A stretch of DNA of 51,407 nt, taken from DASSBR01 sp035688265. Lineage in GTDB: Bacteria > Pseudomonadota > Gammaproteobacteria > Natronospirales > DASSBR01. Position 1 is the first letter of the stretch; each line of letters starts with the position of its first letter. Position numbers and translations under genes: made by a program. Of this stretch, positions 6,880 to 14,735 are shown piece after piece. The notes beneath the pieces were generated by a model. That model was not told the DNA's origin. It did not search any database and saw nothing but the letters and a program-made list of their open reading frames with translations. The stretch spans positions 1-51,407 of the forward strand of contig DASSNE010000037.1 of the NCBI GenBank assembly GCA_035688265.1, in the 5' to 3' direction.

Positions 6880-8466
6880 ATGCAACAGCCTGATCAACTG
6901 CAAGCACAGCCAAAGAAGGCGTTCGCTGCACTGTTCTTCATCGAAATGTGGGAACGCTTCGGCTACTACGGCATGCAGGCCATCATGGTCCTGTTCCTGG
7001 TGGACGCACTGACCAACAACGCCGATCTCGCCAAGGCCGCCGGCCTCGACGGCGGCAACCCCGAAACGCGTGCCGTGCTTATCTGGGGCGCAATGGTCTC
7101 GATGGTGTACGCGCTGACGATGGTCGGCGGCTTCATCGGCGACAAGGTGCTGGGCGCGCGGCGTACGATGACGCTGGGCGCCATCACGCTGATGATCGGT
7201 TACGCACTGCTGGCCATTCCTTCCGCCGCCACGCTGTTTTTTGCGATGGGCGTCATTTCGATCGGCAACGGGTTGTTCAAGGTCAACCCCAACAACCTGG
7301 TCTCAAGGCTTTACCCGAACGATCCCAGCAAGCTCGATTCGACCTTCACCATCTATTACATGTCGATCAACATCGGCTCGCTGATTTCGATCGCGGCGAC
7401 GCCGATTGTCGCCAACAACTTCGGCTGGCACGTGGCTTTCGGCGTCAGCGCCATCGGGCTTGCGCTCGGGCTGCTCAACTACTTCTTCATGCGCAGGGCA
7501 GTGCGGCCGTACGGTTCGGCGCCTGACTTCGAGAAACTGCACTGGGGCAAGTTGATCGCGGTGATCGTCGGCTCGCTCATCATTGCCGCGATTGTTTCCT
7601 ACGTTATCCGCTACAACGACGTCACGCGAGGCGTCATTATCGCGTTTGCGATCGTCGCCCTGGGGATTTTCGCCTACCTGATGATAACGGAGCCGCAATA
7701 TCGCGGTCGCCTCGCGGCCTGCCTGGTGCTGCTCGCGATCGTGATTGTGTTCTTTATTTATTACCAGCAGATGTCCACGTCGCTGACGCTGTTCGCGAAG
7801 CACAACGTGTACAACGCGAAGATGGGATCGGACGTAGCCACCCACGGCATTCTCGGTATTTCGATCCTGCCGGCGCAGTTCCAGGACTTCAATCCGTTCT
7901 GGATCGTAATCCTCAGTCCGATCATGGCGGGTTACTACACGCATCGCGCCAACACCAAGGGCGATTTTTCGATGCCGACCAAGTACGCGGCCGGCCTGTT
8001 CGTCTCGAGCCTCGCGTTCTTCGTGTTTGCGGCGAGCGGCCTGTTCGCCGGCGCCGACGGCATCGTCTCCGGCTGGTGGCTGGTGGCCGGCTACGGCCTG
8101 CAGTCGGCCGCGGAGCTGATTATCAGCGCGCTGGGCCTGTCGATGATCGTCAAGCTGGTGCCGGAGCGGCTGCGCGGCTTGTTGCTGGGCGCGTTCTTCC
8201 TCGCCACGGCGATCAGCCAGTACCTCGGCAGCGTCGTGGCGACGATCGCATCGGTTCCGGAGAACGTCACGGAGCCGACGCAGTCGATTTCGCTGTTCAC
8301 GGGCCTGTTTACCAAGCTCGGCATCGCGGCGCTGATCGCGGCGATCATTGCGGCTCTGCTGGTCCCGTGGCTCAAGCGGCTGATCGGCGAGGACCCGTCG
8401 CTGCGCGGCGGCGGCGTCAGGCCGGAAACGCCCGAGGGCGACGTGGCGATCGGTCGCGAGGTATAG
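6880..8466 (+). CDS. POT-family proton-dependent peptide transporter
   Basis: This 528-residue inner-membrane protein belongs to the POT/PTR2 branch of the major facilitator superfamily, which imports di- and tripeptides with protons. The family signature is in the first helix: FFIEMWERFGYYGMQAIMV (the ExxERFxYYG motif). FKVNPNNLVSRLY and FTIYYMSINIGSLIS match the second POT signature. About 12-14 hydrophobic segments are present, and the tail is hydrophilic. No Shine-Dalgarno is obvious before the ATG. DtpA/DtpB-like naming would need a phylogeny, so no symbol is given. Confidence 0.92.
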   Translation: MQQPDQLQAQPKKAFAALFFIEMWERFGYYGMQAIMVLFLVDALTNNADLAKAAGLDGGNPETRAVLIWGAMVSMVYALTMVGGFIGDKVLGARRTMTLGAITLMIGYALLAIPSAATLFFAMGVISIGNGLFKVNPNNLVSRLYPNDPSKLDSTFTIYYMSINIGSLISIAATPIVANNFGWHVAFGVSAIGLALGLLNYFFMRRAVRPYGSAPDFEKLHWGKLIAVIVGSLIIAAIVSYVIRYNDVTRGVIIAFAIVALGIFAYLMITEPQYRGRLAACLVLLAIVIVFFIYYQQMSTSLTLFAKHNVYNAKMGSDVATHGILGISILPAQFQDFNPFWIVILSPIMAGYYTHRANTKGDFSMPTKYAAGLFVSSLAFFVFAASGLFAGADGIVSGWWLVAGYGLQSAAELIISALGLSMIVKLVPERLRGLLLGAFFLATAISQYLGSVVATIASVPENVTEPTQSISLFTGLFTKLGIAALIAAIIAALLVPWLKRLIGEDPSLRGGGVRPETPEGDVAIGREV

Positions 8467-8505
8467 TGACGGTCTGATTCACCCCATTATCGCAAGGAGG
8501 CGATC

Positions 8506-9111
8506 ATGGCAAAAATACTGGTGCTGTATTACAGCATGTACGGCCACATCGAACGGATGGCCGAGGAAGCAGCGGCCGGCGCGCGCGAGGTGCCGAACAC
8601 GGAAGTGACGATCAAGCGCGTGCCGGAGCTGATTCCGGAAGATGTGGCGAAGAAGGCCGGGGTCAAGCTCGACCAGGCGGCGCCGATCGCGTCGCCCGGC
8701 GAGCTGGGCGATTACGACGGCATCATCTTCGGCACGCCGACGCGCTACGGCAACATGTGCGGCCAGATGCGCAATTTCCTCGACCAGACCGGGGCGCTGT
8801 GGCAGACGGGCGTGTTGACCGGCCGGGCCGCGACGGTCTTCGCCAGCACCAATACGCAGCACGGTGGCCAGGAAACGACGATCACGTCGTTCCATACCAC
8901 GCTGTTTCATCTGGGCTTCGTCGTCGTTGGCTGTCCCTACACCTGTCCCGGCATCAGCGAGACGAACGAGATGAGCGGCGGCTCGCCGTACGGCGCCACG
9001 ACCATCGCCGGTTCCGACGGCAGCCGGATGCCGAGCGACAATGAGTTGAGCGTGATGCGCTTTCAGGCGCGGCACATGGCCGAGATCACGCACAAGCTTT
9101 GCGGAGATTAA
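8506..9111 (+). CDS. wrbA: NAD(P)H:quinone oxidoreductase WrbA
   Basis: A 201-residue flavodoxin-fold enzyme that reduces quinones by two electrons using FMN and NAD(P)H. The phosphate-binding loop LYYSMYGHIERMAEE is at the N-terminus. Conserved family blocks are FGTPTRYGNMCGQMRNFLDQTG, written in the pattern GTPTRYG-GQM-FLDQTG, then ASTNTQHGGQE and GGSPYGATTIAG. A strong ribosome binding site (AAGGAGG, 8493-8499) precedes the ATG. It is followed after 2 bases by the glutathionyl-hydroquinone reductase gene, so the two probably form an operon for quinone detoxification. Confidence 0.95.
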   Translation: MAKILVLYYSMYGHIERMAEEAAAGAREVPNTEVTIKRVPELIPEDVAKKAGVKLDQAAPIASPGELGDYDGIIFGTPTRYGNMCGQMRNFLDQTGALWQTGVLTGRAATVFASTNTQHGGQETTITSFHTTLFHLGFVVVGCPYTCPGISETNEMSGGSPYGATTIAGSDGSRMPSDNELSVMRFQARHMAEITHKLCGD

Positions 9112-9113
9112 CC

Positions 9114-10079
9114 ATGGGATTACTCGTCGACGGCGAATGGCGTACCGACTGGTATGACACGAAAAAGAGCGGCGGCCGCTTCGTGCGGCCGGACGCCGGC
9201 TTCCGACATTGGATAGAGCCCGATCCGAACGCCGAATTCCCGGCCGCGCCGGGGCGCTACCACCTGTACGTGTCGCTCGCCTGCCCGTGGGCGCACCGCA
9301 CGCTGATCTTCCGCAAGCTCAAGGGGCTTGAAGACATGATCGGGCTGTCGATCGTCGATCCGTTCATGGGCGACGACGGCTGGTTTTTCTCCGACGGCCC
9401 GGGCTGCATCCCCGACACGGTCAACGGGTTCAAATTCCTGCGCGAGTTGTACACGAGGGCGGTGCCGGACTATACCGGGCGCGTCAGCGTGCCGACATTG
9501 TGGGACAAGGAAAGGCAGACGATCGTCAACAACGAATCGTCCGAGATCATCCGCATCTTCAACAGCGCGTTCGACGGCGTGGGCGCGAAGCCGGGCGATT
9601 ATTATCCGGAGGCACTGCGCGCGGAGATCGACGCGATCAACGACAAGGTCTACAACAACGTCAACAACGGCGTGTACAAGGCCGGTTTTGCCACGACGCA
9701 GGAAGCGTACGAGGAAGCTGCGACCGCACTGTTCGACACGCTCGACGAGTTGGAGGCGCTGCTGGACCGACAGCATTACCTGGTCGGCGATACGCTGACC
9801 GAGGCCGACTGGCGGCTGCTGACGACGCTGTTTCGTTTCGACAGCGTGTATTACAGCCACTTCAAGTGCAATCGGCGCCAGCTACGCGACTACCCGAACT
9901 TGTGGAGTTACTGTCGAGAGTTGTACCAGGTTCCGGGCGTGGCCGAGACGGTGAATCTCTATCACATCAAGCAGCATTATTACCGCAGTCAGCCGACAGT
10001 GAACCCGACGCGGATCGTGCCGATCGGGCCGGAAATCGATTTTTCGGCACCGAGCGGTCAGGCAGAGAAATTCAGCTAG
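9114..10079 (+). CDS. yqjG: Glutathionyl-hydroquinone reductase, YqjG/PcpF type
   Basis: A 321-residue xi-class glutathione transferase that reduces glutathionyl-hydroquinones with glutathione. The catalytic-cysteine motif is SLACPWAHRTLI, followed by IVDPFMGDDGWFF and the family-specific NNESSEIIRIFNSAF. The C-terminal helical domain has LTEADWRLLTTLFRFD and the nearby Tyr-rich VYYSHFKCN. The ATG at 9114 has GGAG 7 bases upstream and lies 2 bases after wrbA. It overlaps the convergent SDR gene by 4 bases at the stop codons. Confidence 0.93.
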   Translation: MGLLVDGEWRTDWYDTKKSGGRFVRPDAGFRHWIEPDPNAEFPAAPGRYHLYVSLACPWAHRTLIFRKLKGLEDMIGLSIVDPFMGDDGWFFSDGPGCIPDTVNGFKFLRELYTRAVPDYTGRVSVPTLWDKERQTIVNNESSEIIRIFNSAFDGVGAKPGDYYPEALRAEIDAINDKVYNNVNNGVYKAGFATTQEAYEEAATALFDTLDELEALLDRQHYLVGDTLTEADWRLLTTLFRFDSVYYSHFKCNRRQLRDYPNLWSYCRELYQVPGVAETVNLYHIKQHYYRSQPTVNPTRIVPIGPEIDFSAPSGQAEKFS

Positions 10080-10921
10080 GCGGAGCTCTCCGCCAGTTCC
10101 AGGCTCACGTCCCACAACCGCGCCTGCGCCTCGCGATCGTGCGACGCGTCCGACGTCGCAATCACGCCTTCGCGGGCAATACATTTGCCCGTTGTCTGTG
10201 CGTAATCGTCCGAATCCGCCGCCGCGACCACCGTTTCCGCCGCATGCTCCGGCGTGCTCAGCAGCAGCGGGCGCAGCAGCTTGAGATAAAACGGCGCGGC
10301 GCGCGACTGCGACAGCGAGGTGCGGAACAGGCCCGGATCGATGCAGTTCACGGTCACGCCACTGCCTTCGAGGCGGCGCGCCAGTTCGTAGGTGAACATG
10401 ATCAGCGCGAGCTTGGTCTGCGTGAACGCGCCGTAGAACGCGTCGTAGTTGTGCAGGCTTTGCAGGTCGTCGAAGTTGATGCCGTCGGCGTACTGGTGCA
10501 TGCGCGAGGCGATGTTGAGGATGCGCGCCGGCGCGCTCGCCTGCATGCGCTCCAGCAGCCGCTGCGTCAGCATGAACGGCGCGAGATAGTTGACCATGAA
10601 CGTCGCTTCGAGGCCGTCCTGGGTCGTGCGCCGGGTCGGCAGCAACGTCGCGGCGTTGTTGATCAGGACGTCGAGGCGATCGCACTTTTCAAGCACGATA
10701 TCGGCCGCATGATTGACGTGCTCGCGCGATGACAGCGGCGCGGCGACGGCGTCAACGTCGTAGTTTCCGGACGCGGCGCGAATGGCCGCGACGGCCTTGT
10801 CGCAGCGGTACTCGGTACGCCCGCCGACGATGACGCGGTAGCCGCGCCGTGCCAGCTCGTGCGCCGTCGCGAGTCCGAGGCCGGAGGTCGCTCCGGTAAT
10901 CAGAACGGTTTTTCTTGTCAT
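10076..10921 (-). CDS. SDR oxidoreductase with catalytic Tyr replaced by Phe
   Basis: A 281-residue short-chain dehydrogenase/reductase related to the retinol-dehydrogenase-like group. The cofactor motif TGATSGLGLATA is intact, as are NNAATLLPT and NIASR with the active-site Ser. In the position normally read as YxxxK the protein has Phe166-Thr-Gln-Thr-Lys170 (codon TTC), in the context AFTQTKLALIMFTYELARRLEG, written in pieces as AFTQTK-LALIMFT. The related pattern is AYGQSKLAN. Tyr164 lies two residues earlier and might substitute. Substrate is unknown. It stands alone between two plus-strand units. Confidence 0.88.
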   Translation of the reverse strand: MTRKTVLITGATSGLGLATAHELARRGYRVIVGGRTEYRCDKAVAAIRAASGNYDVDAVAAPLSSREHVNHAADIVLEKCDRLDVLINNAATLLPTRRTTQDGLEATFMVNYLAPFMLTQRLLERMQASAPARILNIASRMHQYADGINFDDLQSLHNYDAFYGAFTQTKLALIMFTYELARRLEGSGVTVNCIDPGLFRTSLSQSRAAPFYLKLLRPLLLSTPEHAAETVVAAADSDDYAQTTGKCIAREGVIATSDASHDREAQARLWDVSLELAESSA

Positions 10922-10946
10922 TGCAATTAAAGGTTTGGGGTTTGAT

Positions 10947-10978
10947 CCCTCTCCCTTGGGAGAGGGCAGGTTGAGAGG
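10947..10978. repeat. Copy 2 of the CCCTCTCCC palindrome family
   Basis: CCCTCTCCCttGGGAGAGGG followed by CAGGTTGAGAGG. Same family as copies near 825, 12800, 12883 and 34468. It lies in the 169-base gap between the divergent SDR and gamma-glutamyltransferase genes, in which I see no further clear signal. Confidence 0.75.
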
Positions 10979-11090
10979 TTAACGGCTCGCCCTGTAGGAC
11001 GCGCAATTATACGCGGAGCGCGCGTTCGTTTTTGGACTTCGGCTCGCGCTCGGGTCAAAATGACGCCTCCAAATTTCCGGGAAGACTCCG

Positions 11091-12791
11091 ATGACGAAGA
11101 TTTTTTCCTCGTTCCTGCTGATTCTTGCTGCCGTCGCGCTGGCGCCGCGCGCTCCGGCTCGCGGCGTGCCGCAGCCGGTCACGGCCAGCCACGGCATGGT
11201 CGTCACCGCGCAGCATCTCGCGACGCAGGTGGGCGTGGATATCCTCAAGCAGGGCGGCAATGCGATCGATGCGGCGGTTGCGGTGGGCTACGCACTCGCG
11301 GTCGTCGATCCATGCTGCGGCAATATCGGCGGGGGTGGCTTCATGCTGATCCGCCTCGCGAACGGCAAGAAAGCCTTCCTGAACTTTCGCGAAAAGGCGC
11401 CGCTGGCGGCGTCCGCCGACATGTACCAGAACGAGCAGGGCAAGGTCGTCAACGGCATGAGTACCAAGAGCTGGAAGGCCATCGGCGTCCCCGGCACCGT
11501 AATGGGGCTCAACACCGCGCTCAGGAAATACGGCACGATGAGCCTGAAGCAGGTGATGGCGCCGGCGATCAAGCTGGCCGAAAAAGGCTTCATCCTGGTG
11601 CCAGGCGACGTCGCGATCCTGCACACGCGCAGCAAGACTTTTGCCGCGCAGCCGAACGTCGCGAGCATCTTCCTCAATCACGGCAAGCCGTACCAGGTCG
11701 GCGACCGGCTGGTGCAGAAGAAGCTCGCCCACACGCTCAAGCTGATTGAAAAGCATGGCACGAAGGCGTTTTATGACGGCCCGATTGCCGCGGCGGTGGC
11801 CGCGGCCAGCCACAAGCACGGCGGCCTGCTGACGAAGAAGGATTTCGCGCAATACAACGTCGAGTGGGAGACGCCGATTCACTGCGACTATCGCGGCTAC
11901 GATGTCTGGTCGTCGCCGCCGCCGAGTTCGGGCGGCACGACGATGTGCGAGATCATGAACATCGTCAGCGGCTATCCGCTGTCCAGGTTCGGCTTTCATT
12001 CGGTGAACTCGGTGCATTATCTCGCCGAGGCGATGCGCTACAGTTACGCGGACCGCAACACCAGCCTGGGCGATCCCGATTTCGTCCACAACCCGATCGA
12101 CAAGCTGCTGTCGGCGAAGCACGCGAAGGCGATTCGCGCGAAGATCGATCCGAAAAAGCCGACGCCGTCGAGCGAACTGGACGGCGGCATGACGCTGCCG
12201 GAGGGCGACGATACGACGCACTATTCGGTGGTGGACAAGCACGGCAACGCGGTCGCGGTGACTTACACGATCAACTGGTATTTCGGCAGCGGCCATATCG
12301 CCGGCAATACCGGCTTCTTCCTCAACAACGAAATGGACGACTTCACCTCCAAGCCGGGCGTGCCGAACAGTTTCGGGCTGGTGCAGGGCAAGGCCAACGC
12401 GATCGCGCCGGGCAAGCGGCCGCTGTCGTCGATGTCACCGACGATCGTCACGCACAACGGCAAGCTGTTCATGGTGACGGGCAGCCCGGGCGGCTCGCGT
12501 ATCATCACGATTACGCTGGAGAGCATCCTCAACGTGATCGACTACGGCATGAACGTGCAGCAGGCGATCGACGCGCCGCGCATCCATCAGCAGTGGCTGC
12601 CGGATCTGGTGGAAGTCGAGCCGCACGCGCTCAAGCCGGAGGTGAAGCAGACGCTGGAGCAGCGCGGCTACACTTTCAAGACGGCCGGCCCGTGGGGCGC
12701 CGCCGAGGCGATCGTCGTCGACCCGAAAAACGGGCTTCTGCATGGCGCCAGCGACCCGCGCGAGCCGGCCGGCTCGGCGGCGGGGTACTAG
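11091..12791 (+). CDS. ggt: Gamma-glutamyltransferase, exported
   Basis: This 566-residue Ntn-hydrolase cleaves the gamma-glutamyl bond of glutathione and related compounds. A signal peptide (FSSFLLILAAVALAPRAPA) marks it for the periplasm. The conserved GGNAIDAAVA block and the large-subunit end are present. The autocatalytic cleavage site is DDTTHYSVVD, so Thr375 should be the nucleophile and new N-terminus of the small subunit. The small subunit has GKRPLSSMSPTIV and GSPGGSRI, which bind substrate. It is monocistronic by position, with repeats on both sides. With the peptide transporter and yqjG nearby it fits glutathione and peptide salvage. Confidence 0.95.
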   Translation: MTKIFSSFLLILAAVALAPRAPARGVPQPVTASHGMVVTAQHLATQVGVDILKQGGNAIDAAVAVGYALAVVDPCCGNIGGGGFMLIRLANGKKAFLNFREKAPLAASADMYQNEQGKVVNGMSTKSWKAIGVPGTVMGLNTALRKYGTMSLKQVMAPAIKLAEKGFILVPGDVAILHTRSKTFAAQPNVASIFLNHGKPYQVGDRLVQKKLAHTLKLIEKHGTKAFYDGPIAAAVAAASHKHGGLLTKKDFAQYNVEWETPIHCDYRGYDVWSSPPPSSGGTTMCEIMNIVSGYPLSRFGFHSVNSVHYLAEAMRYSYADRNTSLGDPDFVHNPIDKLLSAKHAKAIRAKIDPKKPTPSSELDGGMTLPEGDDTTHYSVVDKHGNAVAVTYTINWYFGSGHIAGNTGFFLNNEMDDFTSKPGVPNSFGLVQGKANAIAPGKRPLSSMSPTIVTHNGKLFMVTGSPGGSRIITITLESILNVIDYGMNVQQAIDAPRIHQQWLPDLVEVEPHALKPEVKQTLEQRGYTFKTAGPWGAAEAIVVDPKNGLLHGASDPREPAGSAAGY

Positions 12792-12799
12792 TTCTTGTT

Positions 12800-12832
12800 C
12801 CCTCTCCCTTCGGGAGAGGGTTAGGGTGAGGG
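12800..12832. repeat. Copy 3 of the CCCTCTCCC palindrome family
   Basis: CCCTCTCCC-ttc-GGGAGAGGG followed by TTAGGGTGAGGG, 8 bases after the ggt stop codon. It forms a 9-bp stem and pairs as an inverted partner with the copy at 12883-12918, so the transcript could fold into either two small hairpins or one long one. Confidence 0.8.
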
Positions 12833-12882
12833 TCGGGTTCTAATTGACGTGCGGTAAGCCATAACGTTATTGCTACCGGGAA

Positions 12883-12918
12883 CCCTCACCCCCAGCCCCT
12901 CTCCCGAAGGGAGAGAGG
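12883..12918. repeat. Copy 4 of the palindrome family, inverted
   Basis: CCCTCACCCCCAGCCC and then CTCTCCC-gaa-GGGAGAG, the reverse orientation of the copy at 12800-12832. The two flank 50 bases holding an AT-rich stretch (ATAACGTTAT, itself palindromic). It ends 28 bases before the next start codon. Confidence 0.8.
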
Positions 12919-12946
12919 TTACAATGGAAGGAAGGAGATAACACGA

Positions 12947-13675
12947 ATGGAAAGGAATACCGTCAAAGCCGACTGGCTGTCGATCGATGCTGAATTGCGC
13001 GCCTGGTACGCCGCACCGAGCGGCGGCGGCCCGTATCCTGTCGTGCTGTGCTTTATCGAGGCGTTCGGCATCACCGATCATTTCCGCGACGTCGCCGAGC
13101 GCTTTGCCGAAGCGGGCTTCTGCGCGGTCGTGCCCGATATCTACCACGGCGACGTCTTCGAGTACGACGACCTCGACGGCGCGCTGGGCAAGATCAAGAC
13201 GCTCGACGAGGAGCAGGTGATATCCGAGGCCGCGGCGACGCTCGACGTGCTCGCGAAGCGGCCGGAATGCGACGCGGACCATAACCTGCTGGTCGGGTTC
13301 TGCCTCGGCGGTCGACTGGCGTTTCGCGCCCACGCCGCGCTCGCCGACCGCATCTCCGCGAGCGGCTGCTTCTACGGCGGCGGCATCGCCCCACGCGAGG
13401 ATCATTTCGGCCGCGAGCCGCTGCTCGATCACGTCGAGCGCATGCGGGCGCCGCTGATGCTGTTCTACGGCGCCAACGACCAGTCGATCCGGCCGGACGA
13501 GCAGGGCCGCATCGCCGAGGCGCTCGGCAACGCCGGGTTGCGCTACGGCCTGCAGGTGTTCGCCGACACCGGCCACGCGTTTTTCTGCGACGCACGCCCC
13601 AGCTACAATGCCGCCGCGGCCGAGGAATCCTGGGCGCTGCTGCTCGACTTTTTCCGGCGCTACTCGGGTAGTTAA
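12947..13675 (+). CDS. Dienelactone hydrolase family protein
   Basis: A 242-residue alpha/beta hydrolase. The nucleophile elbow is GFCLGG with Cys119, typical of dienelactone hydrolases rather than Ser esterases. The acid is in YGANDQSIRP and the His in DTGHAFFCD, completing a Cys-Asp-His triad; IEAFGITDHF matches the N-terminal family motif. The natural substrate is unknown; many relatives are not aromatic-degradation enzymes. AAGGAGATA provides a good ribosome binding site. It starts a six-gene run with short gaps that includes the NAGGN genes. Confidence 0.9.
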   Translation: MERNTVKADWLSIDAELRAWYAAPSGGGPYPVVLCFIEAFGITDHFRDVAERFAEAGFCAVVPDIYHGDVFEYDDLDGALGKIKTLDEEQVISEAAATLDVLAKRPECDADHNLLVGFCLGGRLAFRAHAALADRISASGCFYGGGIAPREDHFGREPLLDHVERMRAPLMLFYGANDQSIRPDEQGRIAEALGNAGLRYGLQVFADTGHAFFCDARPSYNAAAAEESWALLLDFFRRYSGS

Positions 13676-13680
13676 GGCTG

Positions 13681-14733
13681 GTGGCGGTTTACGTCTTTGT
13701 CGGCGTCGCCTTCATCGTCGGGCTGATCTGCGCGAGCGTCTATGACCGCGTGCGCCGGCGCATCCGCGAACGGGGCATGATGCAGCCCGGCCAGCCGGTC
13801 GCGCGGTTGACCGCGATCATGCAGCGGCTGGACCAGATCAACTGGGCCGGCCGGGCGTCGGAGACCGAGCTGGGCGAGGCGCTGCTCGATGAACTCGCCA
13901 CGACGCTCGATTGCCAGGCGCTCGCGTTCTATGTGCGCGACGACGTCGAGTTCCGCGTCAATGCGACGCACAATATGGATGCGGCCGTGGCCGAGAAGCT
14001 CCGCGGTCGCCTGGAAGCGGATGCCAATCTCGCCACGCCGACGTCGCAGACGGCACGCATCGTCAAGCTCGAACACCCGGAAGCCGAGTACGCGCTGACG
14101 GCCGTGGCGCGGGGGCGGCAGACCGGCGTCATCGCGCTGCGACCGTCGTCCGCGCTCAACAATACCGGCGCACGCGGCCTGGTCGAAGGCGCCGCCGGCC
14201 ACGCGCTGATGCGGCTCGAAGCCCTGCGGTTGCGCGCCGCACTCAAGCAGGCGGCGACGCAGGATGCGGTCACGCATCTGCACAATCAACGCTACTTCCT
14301 CGAATTGCTGGAACTCGAATTCAACCGCAGCCTGCGTTACCAGCGCGCGCTGTCCGTCCTGCTGTGCGGCATCGACAGCTTCACCGATCTCAATACGCGC
14401 GACGGTAACCATGCCGGCGATGCGGTGCTGCGCCAGATCGCCAACGCGTTTCGCGGCAGCTTGCGCTACTTCGATGTAGTGGGGCGCTATGAGTCGGACA
14501 CGCTCGCGGTGCTGCTGCCGGAAGCGGATCGCGACATTGCCGTGCGGGTTGCCGAGCGGCTGTTGCGGGCGGCCGGCGCGGAAACCGGCATCGACAACCT
14601 GGTGATGAATATCGGCGTTGCAAATGTCACCGATCCGACGAAAGATTTCACGGCGTTGCTGAAGGATGCACGCAACGCATTGCAAGCGGCGCGCAGCGGT
14701 GAAGGCAACCAGGTTCGCGTCAGCCAGGGATAG
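13681..14733 (+). CDS. Membrane-anchored protein with degenerate GGDEF domain
   Basis: A 350-residue protein starting at GTG 5 bases after the hydrolase gene. It has one N-terminal transmembrane segment (VYVFVGVAFIVGLICASVY), a GAF-like middle (about 60-180) and a C-terminal GGDEF-type fold beginning at DAVTHLHNQRYF. The signature loop reads GRYESDTLAVLLP, with Glu271-Ser-Asp-Thr-Leu275 where GGDEF is expected, so diguanylate cyclase activity is unlikely. It may bind a nucleotide or act as a sensor scaffold. It ends 2 bases before asnO, so translation is probably coupled. Confidence 0.85.
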   Translation: MAVYVFVGVAFIVGLICASVYDRVRRRIRERGMMQPGQPVARLTAIMQRLDQINWAGRASETELGEALLDELATTLDCQALAFYVRDDVEFRVNATHNMDAAVAEKLRGRLEADANLATPTSQTARIVKLEHPEAEYALTAVARGRQTGVIALRPSSALNNTGARGLVEGAAGHALMRLEALRLRAALKQAATQDAVTHLHNQRYFLELLELEFNRSLRYQRALSVLLCGIDSFTDLNTRDGNHAGDAVLRQIANAFRGSLRYFDVVGRYESDTLAVLLPEADRDIAVRVAERLLRAAGAETGIDNLVMNIGVANVTDPTKDFTALLKDARNALQAARSGEGNQVRVSQG

Positions 14734-14735
14734 GT

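Noticed and set aside
13681..14733. Active diguanylate cyclase
   Set aside because: The signature loop reads ESDTL instead of GGDEF, so activity should not be assumed.
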